From Sedimentibacter sp. zth1 (lineage in GTDB: Bacteria > Bacillota > Clostridia > Tissierellales > Sedimentibacteraceae), in assembly GCF_017352195.1 (NCBI RefSeq), contig NZ_CP071445.1, positions 124,001 through 188,000 of the forward strand: DNA of 64,000 bases. The letters are read 5' to 3'. The first letter of the stretch is position 1; each line of letters starts with the position of its first letter. The notes under the pieces were generated by a model. It was not told where the DNA came from. It did no database searches and worked only from the letters and a program-made list of their open reading frames with translations. The translations under genes and the position numbers were made by a program. Shown in pieces: positions 28,381 through 37,441 of the stretch.

Positions 28381-28517
28381 AAAAAACGAGGATTGCAAAG
28401 GACGGGACGTCCTTGCCTTTAAGGGGGGTGCTCAGTAAAAATGCTTATGAAGTAGGCATTTTTACGCCGAAGGGGGACATAGGTCCCCCTAGCGGAGTTG
28501 CGTAGCAACTTTTTTAT
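28381..28517. repeat. Stacked-hairpin intergenic element
   Basis: The 330-bp gap 28351-28682 holds no gene. It contains four consecutive hairpins and is much more GC-rich than its surroundings: GCAAAGGAC/GTCCTTGC (28395-28416); a perfect 10-bp GTAAAAATGC/GCATTTTTAC (28435-28465); AGGGGGAC-ATAG-GTCCCCCT (28471-28490) extended by CGC/GCG; and AGTTGC/GCAACT with T tract (28496-28516). The last matches 23958-23980, and the GGGGGACATAGGT core recurs at 35130. It looks like a mobile REP-like element or a structured RNA, not a coding region. Confidence 0.6.
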
Positions 28518-28555
28518 CCAATTTTTTAAGTAAATATAAAAGCAAATAGTAAAAC

Positions 28556-28562
28556 TGACGAA
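28556..28562 (+). promoter_or_regulatory. Candidate Spo0A box upstream of spoIIGA
   Basis: TGACGAA matches the 0A-box pattern TGNCGAA, 55 bp upstream of the -35 of the spoIIGA promoter. A second, weaker box (TGACAAA) overlaps that -35. Confidence 0.5.
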
Positions 28563-28617
28563 TTTTGTTGTAATTTTAACAATGAATTACATTAATAATT
28601 TTTAAAAATTACTTAAA

Positions 28618-28650
28618 TTGACAAATTTTTTTTATTACTTGTTTTATAAT
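28618..28650 (+). promoter_or_regulatory. spoIIG-type promoter with 21-bp spacing
   Basis: TTGACA (28618-28623) and TATAAT (28645-28650) are both perfect but separated by 21 bp. The B. subtilis spoIIG promoter likewise has an over-long (22-bp) spacer and needs Spo0A to start. The same design is inferred here. Confidence 0.7.
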
Positions 28651-28682
28651 TGATTAAATAATGTGAGCTATGGGGGTAAACC

Positions 28683-29573
28683 TTGGAATATTATATAGAA
28701 TATATTATTTTTCAAGAATTCGTCATTGACTTCATATTGCTATATACTACTGCTTTGCTATTGAAAAAAAAGATTAAATTTAAACGAATTATAATGGCAG
28801 CAATGGTAGGAGTGTTGTATACAGTATTAGTTTTCATGATTGAAAGAGAATTTTTAAATTATTTTATAATTAAATTCCTTGTTTCTGTGTTGATGCTTAC
28901 AATTGCACATTCACCTCATGGATTTTTAGGATATATTAAAACTATAATTTGTTTTTATATTCTTTCAATTTTAACATTTGGCATAGTAATTATTTCCTAT
29001 TATATTTTTAAAAGTAGATTGACGATAATCTTGTTGTTAGCTACGTTATTTGCTGTATATTTGCTATTTAAAATATTATTTTTTGAAATTAGAAAAAATA
29101 ACGACAATGCAGATTATTTAAGAGAAGTAAGTATATTTTTAAATGGAAATAAAGTAAATTTAACTGGTTATATTGATACTGGTAATGAACTTACTGAAAC
29201 ACTTACCAATAGGCCTGTGATTATTGTTAAAAGGGATAGTTTAAAGCCTTTGTTTGATGAGAAAACTATTGATGAAATCTCATTCGCATATAGTAATGGT
29301 ACTGAAGCTATAATGGATTTTTTGTTAAATAAATTACAAAATTATAATTTTAGAATTTTAAAGTATGGGACTATTAGTAGTAAAAACGAGTATATGTTAT
29401 GCTTAGTTCCAGATAAAATTGTCGTTAAGAACAAGGATAAGTGCTTTATAGTTGATTGTGTGATTGGTATTCATGATGGATTATTAAACGATGAAGATAA
29501 TTATCAAGCTTTATTATTTAAAAAACTATTAAGTTGGGAGGGTGAAAGTTTTAATGCAAATGAATATTTTTAA
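28683..29573 (+). CDS. spoIIGA: Sigma-E processing peptidase SpoIIGA (TTG start)
   Basis: 296 aa. The N-terminal half has about five membrane segments; the C-terminal half is an aspartic-protease-like domain with [11 protein letters not shown] (Asp165 predicted catalytic). It cleaves pro-sigma-E in the mother cell on signal from SpoIIR. TTG start after GGGGG. Overlaps sigE by 20 bp, as in other spore formers. Confidence 0.93.
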   Translation: MEYYIEYIIFQEFVIDFILLYTTALLLKKKIKFKRIIMAAMVGVLYTVLVFMIEREFLNYFIIKFLVSVLMLTIAHSPHGFLGYIKTIICFYILSILTFGIVIISYYIFKSRLTIILLLATLFAVYLLFKILFFEIRKNNDNADYLREVSIFLNGNKVNLTGYIDTGNELTETLTNRPVIIVKRDSLKPLFDEKTIDEISFAYSNGTEAIMDFLLNKLQNYNFRILKYGTISSKNEYMLCLVPDKIVVKNKDKCFIVDCVIGIHDGLLNDEDNYQALLFKKLLSWEGESFNANEYF

Positions 29574-30273
29574 AAGAATTTACATAAGAATATATACAGA
29601 ATTAATAAAAAAACTAAAGATTAATAAGAAAGTATATTACATTGGTGGAAGCGATTCGTTACCTCCTCCATTAGGTATAGAAGAAGAAAAAGAACTTTTA
29701 ATTAAAAAAGATATATGCTCTCAGTCTAAATCTACACTTATTGAGCACAATTTGAGATTAGTTGTATATATTGCTAAAAAATTTGAATCGTCAGGTATAA
29801 ATGTAGAAGATTTAATATCTATAGGTACTATTGGCTTAATTAAGGCCGTTAATACGTTCAAAATCGAAAAAAATATTAAACTGGCTACTTATGCTTCAAA
29901 ATGTATTGAAAACGAAATATTGATGTATTTAAGAAGAATTTGCAAAATGAAAACAGAGATATCATTAGATGAACCATTGAACATTGATTGGGATGGAAAT
30001 GAACTTTTATTATCTGATATTTTAGGTACTGAAGAAGATGTTATTTTTAAGGATTTGGAGAATGAAATTGATTTAAATTTACTAGATGATTCTATCAAAA
30101 AGCTTAATAATAGAGAATTCTTAATTATGAAGCTTAGATTTGGATTAAAAGGTAGTAAAAGCTATACTCAAAAAGAGGTTGCTGACATGTTAGGTATTTC
30201 ACAGTCGTACATATCAAGACTTGAGAAGAAAATACTTAAAAGATTAAAAAAGGAAATCAGTAAAGTGGTATAA
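29554..30273 (+). CDS. sigE: RNA polymerase sporulation sigma factor sigma-E
   Basis: The ATG at 29554 gives 239 aa, the B. subtilis length; it follows GGGAGGG, whereas the in-frame GTG at 29542 lies within that site. The first about 27 residues are the basic, hydrophobic pro-sequence ending before [14 protein letters not shown]. Region 2 ([16 protein letters not shown]) and region 4 helix-turn-helix ([19 protein letters not shown]) are present. Mother-cell early sigma factor. Confidence 0.95.
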   Translation: MQMNIFKRIYIRIYTELIKKLKINKKVYYIGGSDSLPPPLGIEEEKELLIKKDICSQSKSTLIEHNLRLVVYIAKKFESSGINVEDLISIGTIGLIKAVNTFKIEKNIKLATYASKCIENEILMYLRRICKMKTEISLDEPLNIDWDGNELLLSDILGTEEDVIFKDLENEIDLNLLDDSIKKLNNREFLIMKLRFGLKGSKSYTQKEVADMLGISQSYISRLEKKILKRLKKEISKVV

Positions 30274-30332
30274 AAACGTACACTAAGGTAATAATTTACA
30301 AGGGGGATAATTTTAAATAAAGGGGTAAAACA

Positions 30333-31106
30333 ATGATTATAAACAAAGTAGAAATTTGTGGCATTAATACATCTGAATTGCCTAAAATCAAGTCTTCCGT
30401 TATGAGAGATATGTTAAAAAAGATTCAAGAAGGCGATACAGCTATTAGAAGTGATTTTATTTATGGAAACTTACGACTTGTTTTAAGTGTAATTCAAAGG
30501 TTTAATTCCAGAAATGAGTCGGTTGATGATTTGTTCCAAATAGGCTGTGTGGGATTAATCAAAGCTATTGATAATTTTGATTTATCTTTGGATGTAAAAT
30601 TTTCTACGTATGCTGTACCAATGATAATTGGTGAAATTAGAAGATATCTTCGAGATAATAATTCTATTAGAGTTAGCAGATCTATGAAAGATACTGCATA
30701 TAAAGCATTGCAAGTTAGAGAAAAATTGACTGCGTTAAAATCCTGTGAGCCTACTATTGAAGAAATTGCTAAGGAATTAGATATTGAAAAAGAAGACATC
30801 ATTTTTGCATTAGAGTCTATTCAGGAGCCTGTTTCTTTATTTGAACCAATTTACAATGATGGTGGAGATGCTTTATTTATCGTAGATCAGATTAAAGATG
30901 AAAGAAATTTGGATGAAAAATGGGTAGAAAAAATGACACTAGAGCAGAGCATAAATGATTTGACTGAACGTGAAAAACAGATAGTTGATATGCGATTTTA
31001 TAAGGGGAGAACACAAATGGAGGTTGCTGATGAGATAGGCATTTCACAAGCACAGGTATCAAGACTTGAAAAATCAGCATTATCGCAGATACGAAAAAAA
31101 TTTTAA
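30333..31106 (+). CDS. sigG: RNA polymerase sporulation sigma factor sigma-G
   Basis: 257 aa. Begins with the sigma-G-specific N-terminus NKVEICGINTSELPKI. Region 2 NLRLVLSVIQRFNSR and region 4 QMEVADEIGISQAQVSRLE are intact. It drives late forespore genes. It follows sigE by 60 bp, the conserved spoIIGA-sigE-sigG order. AAGGGGT precedes the ATG. Confidence 0.95.
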   Translation: MIINKVEICGINTSELPKIKSSVMRDMLKKIQEGDTAIRSDFIYGNLRLVLSVIQRFNSRNESVDDLFQIGCVGLIKAIDNFDLSLDVKFSTYAVPMIIGEIRRYLRDNNSIRVSRSMKDTAYKALQVREKLTALKSCEPTIEEIAKELDIEKEDIIFALESIQEPVSLFEPIYNDGGDALFIVDQIKDERNLDEKWVEKMTLEQSINDLTEREKQIVDMRFYKGRTQMEVADEIGISQAQVSRLEKSALSQIRKKF

Positions 31107-31127
31107 TAATTATATTGGGGGAATATA

Positions 31128-31400
31128 ATGATTAGCTATTTAGAATTAATAGATAAGGATATAATTAATATCAAAAATGGCGAAAATATTGGTAAATTTA
31201 CAGATATAGAAATAGATACAAAAAAAGGTAGAGTGTTGGCGTTATATGTAAGTGAGCCAACTAAAATTTTTAAATTTTTAAAAAATAATCCTCCCAAAGC
31301 TATTAAATGGGAGGAAATAGTTAAAGTAGGTCTTGATGTTATAGTTGTAAACTATGATAACGACCTAATAAAAACTGCAAAAGAATTGGTGAACGAATAA
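31128..31400 (+). CDS. YlmC/YmxH family PRC-barrel sporulation protein
   Basis: 90 aa with a PRC-barrel pattern (ELIDKDIINIKNGENIG, then FTDIEIDTKKGRVLALYV). YlmC/YmxH proteins often lie just behind sigG in Clostridia and Bacillus. Their biochemical role is not established. TTGGGGGAA precedes the ATG. Confidence 0.85.
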   Translation: MISYLELIDKDIINIKNGENIGKFTDIEIDTKKGRVLALYVSEPTKIFKFLKNNPPKAIKWEEIVKVGLDVIVVNYDNDLIKTAKELVNE

Positions 31401-31407
31401 AGTCTAC

Positions 31408-31446
31408 AAAAAGAAATTTTGGTTTATACAAAATTTCTTTTTGATT
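31408..31446 (+). terminator. Terminator of the sigE-sigG-ylmC unit
   Basis: A perfect 14-bp stem (AAAAAGAAATTTTG / CAAAATTTCTTTTT) with loop GTTTATA at 31408-31442, with a T-rich right arm. Confidence 0.85.
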
Positions 31447-31519
31447 GTTTAATTATAATTTTTTATTTTACAAAAATCTATATTAATTACTAAATCATAT
31501 GTTTTCATTGATTAATATG

Positions 31520-31528
31520 TGGTATAAT
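31520..31528 (+). promoter_or_regulatory. Extended -10 promoter of the methyltransferase gene
   Basis: TGGTATAAT at 31520-31528 is a perfect extended -10; no good -35 is visible. It lies 34 bp before the ATG. Confidence 0.55.
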
Positions 31529-31562
31529 ATACATATATTACAAAATTAATCTGTGAGGTGCT

Positions 31563-33449
31563 ATGGAAAAGATACTTTCTAAAAAAATCAAAGAAATTAT
31601 TTGTAACTCGGACAAAATTGATTACATTGATAATGTTAGAAGTAGTTTATATACTATTTCTTATATTTTTTTTGTAAATAAATTTATTTATAAAAAAAAT
31701 TTTTGTGAATTTATAGAAAACTTTTTAGAAAATTTTGATAATTGTAATTATGCTGGTATACCTATATTTGATGAGTTTATAAAGTTCAAGTTCAATTCAA
31801 CTAACTTCGAAAGAGATGTAATACGCATACTATTTGAATTTAGAAAAAGTATAGATGTTAATAATATTAATATTGCTATGCTTTATGAATATTTATTGTC
31901 AGGCTCAGATAAAAAAACTTTAGGGCAAGTGTATACTCCTCAGTATATAATTGAAGGTATGGTTGATTCATTATTTGAAAATTCATCAGTAAGCTTGGAT
32001 AGTAAGTTTTTAGATCCTGCTTGTGGTGGTGGATACTTTTTGATTTATATATTTACAAAGTTGAAAGATTATTTTAAATCAAAAAGTATATTAATTTTAA
32101 ATATTGAAAAGCATATTTTAGAGAATATGATTTATGGTGTTGACGTAGATGAATTTTCTATATTTTTAACAAAAATATCTCTACTTTTAAAGTCTAATAT
32201 ATGTGATGCTAATTTAAATATTGTAGAAAAGGACTTTTTATTTGCAGATGATTTTAAATATAAATTTGATTTTATTGTCGGTAATCCACCGTATATTGGT
32301 CACAAAAAAATAGATAAAATATATAATAAAGAGTTAAAAGTTAGATATAAAGAAGTTTTTTATGATAAATCAGATATATCATATTGTTTTTTTGAGGCGA
32401 GTAAAGGTTTCCTTAAGGCTAATGGGTTAATATGCTTTATAAGTTCTAGATATTTTGTAGAAGCAAAATATGCTGATAAATTGAGGAATTATATAAATAA
32501 TAATTATAGAATTATATATATATATGACTATAATGGTAAGAATATTTTTAAAAATGCACTTATAAGTCCATTGGTAGTTATGTTAACTCCCAAGGGAAAA
32601 GATAGGTATTATATAAGTATTAACAAATATAATTCTTTTAATAATGAGTTTGAAACTTTTGATTATGATAATACTCTTTTAGACAATAATGGTTGGTGTT
32701 TTTTAAATTATAAGCAAGAGTCATTGTATGAAAAGATTAATAAACAGTGTAACTATAAAATCAATGATGTTTGTGAAATTAAGCAAGGAATTATAACAGG
32801 TTATGACAAAGCTTTTATCGTTACTGAGGAAATTATAGAAAAATATAAATTAGAAAGAGATATTTTGAGAAAGTGGATAAAAAATAGTAACATTACTAAA
32901 GAGAAAATATGTTATAATAATTTGTATGTTATTTATACTAATTTAATTGATGATGATAGAAAATATCTTAATACAATTAATTATTTGTTTAAATTTAAAA
33001 ACAGATTAGAAAAGCGTAGAGAATGCATAAGTGGTGTAAGAAAATGGTATGAATTACAGTGGGGGAGAAATCTGAATATATTTGAAAATGATAAAATCAT
33101 TTTTCCATATAAAGCTCATCAAAATACATTTTATTATGATAAAGAAAAATACTTATGTAGTGCGGATGTATATATGTTATTGCCTAAATGTAATGAAGAA
33201 TTGAGTGAATATTTAGTAAAATATTTAAATTCTAATATTTTTGATTTCTATTTTAAGTGCAAAGCTAAAAAAGTTGGGGAAAATTTATATGAATATTATC
33301 CAAATAAATTAGTGAATTCAGATATATATATTCCATGTAAAAATGATTTGAAAAAAATATTAAATAATAATAAAATAAGTCTTGATATTTACTTGAATAA
33401 GTTGTTTAATATATCTTTGGATGAACAATATTTAATTAGTCCTGTATAG
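31563..33449 (+). CDS. Orphan Eco57I/type IIG-like N6-adenine DNA methyltransferase
   Basis: 628 aa. An N-terminal helical part leads to GQVYTPQYIIEGMVD (about 120-134), then SAM motif I DPACGGGYFLIYIF (Asp151 on) and catalytic motif IV NPPYIGHKK (Asn241 on), marking an N6-adenine (gamma-type) enzyme. Residues about 405-628, beginning INDVCEIKQGIITGYDKAFIV, resemble a TaqI-like target-recognition domain. No nuclease domain is seen and no restriction gene is adjacent, so it is likely a solitary methyltransferase. Overall layout recalls CamA of C. difficile, a type IIG-like orphan that affects sporulation, but orthology is not shown. Base composition is more AT-rich than the neighbours, suggesting acquisition. 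GAGGTG precedes the ATG. Confidence 0.85.
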   Translation: MEKILSKKIKEIICNSDKIDYIDNVRSSLYTISYIFFVNKFIYKKNFCEFIENFLENFDNCNYAGIPIFDEFIKFKFNSTNFERDVIRILFEFRKSIDVNNINIAMLYEYLLSGSDKKTLGQVYTPQYIIEGMVDSLFENSSVSLDSKFLDPACGGGYFLIYIFTKLKDYFKSKSILILNIEKHILENMIYGVDVDEFSIFLTKISLLLKSNICDANLNIVEKDFLFADDFKYKFDFIVGNPPYIGHKKIDKIYNKELKVRYKEVFYDKSDISYCFFEASKGFLKANGLICFISSRYFVEAKYADKLRNYINNNYRIIYIYDYNGKNIFKNALISPLVVMLTPKGKDRYYISINKYNSFNNEFETFDYDNTLLDNNGWCFLNYKQESLYEKINKQCNYKINDVCEIKQGIITGYDKAFIVTEEIIEKYKLERDILRKWIKNSNITKEKICYNNLYVIYTNLIDDDRKYLNTINYLFKFKNRLEKRRECISGVRKWYELQWGRNLNIFENDKIIFPYKAHQNTFYYDKEKYLCSADVYMLLPKCNEELSEYLVKYLNSNIFDFYFKCKAKKVGENLYEYYPNKLVNSDIYIPCKNDLKKILNNNKISLDIYLNKLFNISLDEQYLISPV

Positions 33450-33470
33450 AGGAAAAGTAAGGTGATTTTG

Positions 33471-35090
33471 ATGAAAAAATTTGTTGGTTTTGTTCTAATT
33501 CTAATTTTAATATTTAGTTTAACTACAGTTGCAAGTGCAGAAGTATATTATAGTGATACTGTTAATCACTGGAGTTCTGTTGATGTTAATATAGCTACTA
33601 ATGTTTTGAATGTATTTAGAGGTTATAGTGATATGACTTTCAGACCAGATAATAACATTACTAGAAGCGAGTTTATAACAATTTTAGTTAGAACGGGTGT
33701 TAAGTTAGGATTGTTGGATGAAGTGTATACAACAACCATGAAGTATGGTGACATGGAAAATACTGAGTGGTCATACACATATGTCATATCTTATTATGAA
33801 TATATGAAGAATAAAATTCATGACTATAAATTTGAAGACATTTTCAAAGGATATTATTTTTACCCTGATAAGCCAATAACAAGAGAAGAATCAATTCTAC
33901 TAATTAGTGCATTGCTTAAAAATTCAATTTATGATAATGATATTATTTACAATGATTTAGATAAGTCATATAAGTATTATGACGAAGTTAAAACATTAAG
34001 CAGTTTAGGTGTTTTAATTGGTTATAGTGATGGTACCTTGAAGCTTTATAACAATATTACTAGGGGAGAATCAGCAGCTTTAATTAGAAGAATTTATGAT
34101 AATGCAAAAACATTCAAAATAAATTATTTAGATTCTTTACAATATATGCCTATTGCTGGAGAAGATGTTTTACCATTCTTCGGAACCTATAGCTTAAGTA
34201 CTAAAGATCCTTTAGAAAAAAAATATATCAAAGCCAAAAACACGTTAGAATATCTTGCATTTGGTGGATATATATTTGAAGAAGATAAACATTTGTATGA
34301 CAATGATGCAATAGGAACATTAAAGACGTTAAAGGACGAAGAATTTAGTAATATAGCCGGAGTTAATTTTTATTTGCTTAAATTCGGAAATGTTACTACT
34401 GATGAAAAAGTAAAACTATCAAACGAAATTTTGCTAGATATAGCAAACAGAAATGATTTAAATGATTCTGAATTAATGCAATTATTTAACTTAATTAAAA
34501 AGTATAATACTACTGAAGCATATTATATGAATGCATTATCAAAATGGTATGGTAAAACAAATAATACTAATGCTATTATAAATATAAAAACGCTAAGATA
34601 TGAACATTTTATCAAAGTTAATAATTATACCTATGTTAGAAATTTGATATATAAAGATGCTAAAGCTAATATTAATATTGAAAGTATGTTAAATCTTAAT
34701 TGGAATTTAGAGGTTGATGATGATTTTGATTTCTTAGATTTTACAGATAAAAATATTTATTATAGTATGTATACTATTGAAGAATTTAATGAAGCATTGC
34801 ACAATCCATACAATAAAAATATGGTTATTCTTAAAAACTATGTATTGGTTGATGATATAATTATTAATTCTAATATTGACTTTAATAATGAAGAATTGTT
34901 TTATAAATACAGTAAAAACAAAGCATATATATTATATACATTAGGTCAATATGAAAGAGCATTTATTGAAACTATAAATGATTATAAAGTTGTTAAAAAC
35001 CTAAAAATTTATAAAACTAATAGAGCAAGTATTGATGAAAATTACACAGGAATTTTAAATATGTTAAAAGATAAAATATTCATTAGATAG
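33471..35090 (+). CDS. Secreted SLH-domain surface protein
   Basis: 539 aa from ATG 33471, after AAGGTGA. Signal peptide about residues 1-26, cleavage predicted after VASA. Three S-layer-homology units can be followed in residues about 27-215, for example FRGYSDMTFRPDNNITRSEF and, in the last, LIGYSDGTLKLYNNITRGES; these bind pyruvylated wall polysaccharide. Residues 220-539 are a helical, Tyr/Asn-rich region with no domain I recognise. Starts 21 bp after the methyltransferase and may be cotranscribed. Confidence 0.85.
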   Translation: MKKFVGFVLILILIFSLTTVASAEVYYSDTVNHWSSVDVNIATNVLNVFRGYSDMTFRPDNNITRSEFITILVRTGVKLGLLDEVYTTTMKYGDMENTEWSYTYVISYYEYMKNKIHDYKFEDIFKGYYFYPDKPITREESILLISALLKNSIYDNDIIYNDLDKSYKYYDEVKTLSSLGVLIGYSDGTLKLYNNITRGESAALIRRIYDNAKTFKINYLDSLQYMPIAGEDVLPFFGTYSLSTKDPLEKKYIKAKNTLEYLAFGGYIFEEDKHLYDNDAIGTLKTLKDEEFSNIAGVNFYLLKFGNVTTDEKVKLSNEILLDIANRNDLNDSELMQLFNLIKKYNTTEAYYMNALSKWYGKTNNTNAIINIKTLRYEHFIKVNNYTYVRNLIYKDAKANINIESMLNLNWNLEVDDDFDFLDFTDKNIYYSMYTIEEFNEALHNPYNKNMVILKNYVLVDDIIINSNIDFNNEELFYKYSKNKAYILYTLGQYERAFIETINDYKVVKNLKIYKTNRASIDENYTGILNMLKDKIFIR

Positions 35091-35113
35091 CTCGTTGAAA
35101 AACGGGCTTTTAT
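35089..35113 (+). terminator. Terminator of the SLH gene
   Basis: AGCTCGTT (35089-35096), GAAA tetraloop, AACGGGCT (35101-35108), then TTTATT. The stem begins inside the TAG stop codon. Confidence 0.8.
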
Positions 35114-35118
35114 TATAA

Positions 35119-35145
35119 AAAAACCTATGGGGGACATAGGTTTTT
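35119..35145. repeat. Second intergenic hairpin element (related to 28381-28517)
   Basis: An 11-bp perfect stem AAAAACCTATG / CATAGGTTTTT with loop GGGGA, followed by TTAGGGGGG. The core GGGGGACATAGGT is shared with the element at 28471. A further hairpin (CACTA / TAGTG, about 35163-35186) follows. The remaining gap to 35401 is AT-rich and shows no gene. Confidence 0.55.
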
Positions 35146-35401
35146 AGGGGGGTTAGTGAAAAACACTACGAATAATTTTATAGTGTTATATATTTCTAAC
35201 ATTTATTATTTACCCAGTAGAATATTATCTAAACACTTATTTAAGACAAATTCAAAATTATTTTGTTATTATTTTAACTAAATTGAAATTTACAATAGTA
35301 TTTTTAAAAATATACTTATAATATAAGATATCATATAAAAATGTAAAAAATATATCGTAAAGGTGATACTAATTTTAGTCATATAGGGTAAGGAGGTTAT
35401 T

Positions 35402-36157
35402 TTGAAAAATAAAAAAATTATTACACTAATATTTGTTTTAATTTTAGTTTGTACATGTATTGTAATATATTTTGCACAAAATAGTGAGCAAGAGCATATA
35501 TCATTTGATTTTAAGCCTGTAATTGATGAAAATGATAATATATATTCAGAACCAGAAAATGAACTTAGTGAAGATGAACTTTTGAAAGTGTGGTTTGAAA
35601 TAGGATTTGCATATAAACCATTTTTAAATAATGGAGAAGAATATTATGGAAATGTTGATATTGTTGCGTATGTAAATAAAGTACCTGTAAATAAAGGTGA
35701 AATAATTGAGAGAGCAGGAAAAATCGAAGCATTAAATAGAACTTTGAGGAAAACATGGACTACTAATCCTGTAGAATACATATATTACGAAAAATTTGAA
35801 AAATATTATGGAGAATCGAACAATATTGAGATATCAGATGAAGAATTAGACCAATATATTAATTATCAAAAAGAAGGTCTAAATGGACAATCTTATTTTG
35901 AAGAATATTTAAAAGGAGTGGGAGTTAGTAAAGAAGAATATTGGAATAATATAGATCCAAAGACATATAAACAGCATCTTTTTAGAAATGCTGTTAGAAA
36001 GCATATTTTAGAAAAAATCACTCCGTATTATAAAGGTATTGAAAAGTTAAGCGGTGACGTTAAAGACCAATACATAAATCAATTTTGTAAGGATAATATG
36101 AAAGTAAAAGTTAAAGATAAAAAATTTATAGAATTATACAACAAAAATATTGAGTAG
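35402..36157 (+). CDS. Membrane-anchored SurA-N-like protein without PPIase domain (TTG start)
   Basis: 251 aa from TTG after AAGGAGG. Residues 5-25 are a hydrophobic anchor or uncleaved signal. The part from about residue 82 (VDIVAYVNKVPVNKGEIIERA) through DEELDQYINYQKEGLNG and GVSKEEYWNN follows the N-terminal chaperone domain pattern of SurA/PrsA-type foldases. No parvulin domain follows, and the protein ends after the helical part. It may assist folding of exported proteins such as the SLH protein upstream; this is inferred from position only. Confidence 0.6.
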   Translation: MKNKKIITLIFVLILVCTCIVIYFAQNSEQEHISFDFKPVIDENDNIYSEPENELSEDELLKVWFEIGFAYKPFLNNGEEYYGNVDIVAYVNKVPVNKGEIIERAGKIEALNRTLRKTWTTNPVEYIYYEKFEKYYGESNNIEISDEELDQYINYQKEGLNGQSYFEEYLKGVGVSKEEYWNNIDPKTYKQHLFRNAVRKHILEKITPYYKGIEKLSGDVKDQYINQFCKDNMKVKVKDKKFIELYNKNIE

Positions 36158-36215
36158 AAATTGTGATGCAAATATCTATGCTGCTGACGAACTGCTAAAA
36201 ATGCTACTGTATTAC

Positions 36216-36253
36216 AAAAAAGTTGCAACTATAAAAAATTGCAACTTTTTTTA
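36216..36253. terminator. Bidirectional terminator between convergent genes
   Basis: AAAAAAGTTGCAA and TTGCAACTTTTTT pair around the loop CTATAAAAAA (about 36217-36251), giving a T tract on both strands. It serves the SurA-N-like gene and the convergent Cys-rich gene. Confidence 0.8.
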
Positions 36254-36268
36254 TTACTTTAACTAATA

Positions 36269-37285
36269 TTATAATTGTGTTTGGTTGCAGCAAGGATGTT
36301 TTCCACAACCATTATTACTTCCACCTACATTCGATACGCTATTTTCGTCTATCTGTTTAGGGAAAAGTGATGGGAATGAACCACAAATCATTCCTGAGTC
36401 AGGTGATAATTGTGTAAATCCTGTGGATAATACACACAACTGAACTGGAACAACAATTTTCTTTTCACAAGATATACAAATAGAAATTAGTATGTTTGCA
36501 ACAACTGTTCCATCTGGTAAAACTGTCACATCTCTTACTAGATTATTAGTCATAAGTCTTCCTGTTAATGATGCATTGCAAAGCTCTGTAAATCTAGGGT
36601 AAAATGCTCCATCAAAAACTGAAGGAATGCATAATTCAAAGAAATTAGTTAATACTAAATCTCCGCCTGATCCTGGTGCTACAACTGTAAAGCAACCTGT
36701 TAATACTTGAGGTATAGGGCATCCACCAACTTCTGGATCGATGTATTCTATGCTCATTTCTATAATAACCATACCTTTTAATTTGATATTTTGGCTACCA
36801 AATACAGGTGTTCCTCTTCCACTTGAGTCACAAGCAGAAGTATCTGCGTATATTATTTTTTCTGATAATCTTCCGTCAGGGCCTACTACTTTTTCATCAC
36901 AGTCGCAGCATTGAACAAACTGAGCACCTTGAAGTGTAGTACAAGGTTTTATTTTGAAGTTATTTTCATTGTTGCAATCTGTAGGATCAAAATATTTTGT
37001 AATATTAATATAATTTATTTTCACTATTGTTGAACCAACAGGTAGTTTTGGTGAAAACTGTTGTCCTTCTGCATATGAAATACCTTGTAAATTAAACAAA
37101 GCAGAATCGTATACTTTTTGTACATATATTGGTTCAAGAACTAAACTATTTAAATCTCCATCCCAAAGGCAACCTGATTGACCTGTACAACAGCTTTCTC
37201 TAATTATGTTATTTGCTGGTGATACTTCGTTGTTAGGATTGCAAGGTGACTTGCAATTTGTATTAAAGTTATTTGCATTAGTCAT
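36269..37285 (-). CDS. Cysteine-rich protein, possible spore-coat or exosporium protein
   Basis: 338 aa without signal peptide or membrane span. About 22 cysteines, many in pairs or clusters (ESCCTG, QCCDCDE, ISCEKK, HPCCNQ). The middle is beta-rich, with motifs such as GSTIVKINYINITKYFDP and LTGCFTVVAPGSGG. Cytosolic Cys-rich proteins of this kind in spore formers are often coat or exosporium parts, but I do not recognise the family. GAGGAGG precedes the ATG. It is monocistronic. Confidence 0.55.
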   Translation of the reverse strand: MTNANNFNTNCKSPCNPNNEVSPANNIIRESCCTGQSGCLWDGDLNSLVLEPIYVQKVYDSALFNLQGISYAEGQQFSPKLPVGSTIVKINYINITKYFDPTDCNNENNFKIKPCTTLQGAQFVQCCDCDEKVVGPDGRLSEKIIYADTSACDSSGRGTPVFGSQNIKLKGMVIIEMSIEYIDPEVGGCPIPQVLTGCFTVVAPGSGGDLVLTNFFELCIPSVFDGAFYPRFTELCNASLTGRLMTNNLVRDVTVLPDGTVVANILISICISCEKKIVVPVQLCVLSTGFTQLSPDSGMICGSFPSLFPKQIDENSVSNVGGSNNGCGKHPCCNQTQL

Positions 37286-37441
37286 GCTTAATAAACCTCC
37301 TCATTGTAATTATTACTTTAATATATTCTAATTAGTTTTTCTTGTTACAAGTAAGGGAAAATATAATAATATATATTGAAAAAATCATAATAATAATGTA
37401 AAGTAATACTATGTATTAACAACAAAAATTAGGAGGGTTTT

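Noticed and set aside
28381-28517. CRISPR-like array at the repeated hairpins
   Set aside because: The stems differ from each other and there are no evenly spaced identical repeats with unique spacers; no cas gene is present in the window.
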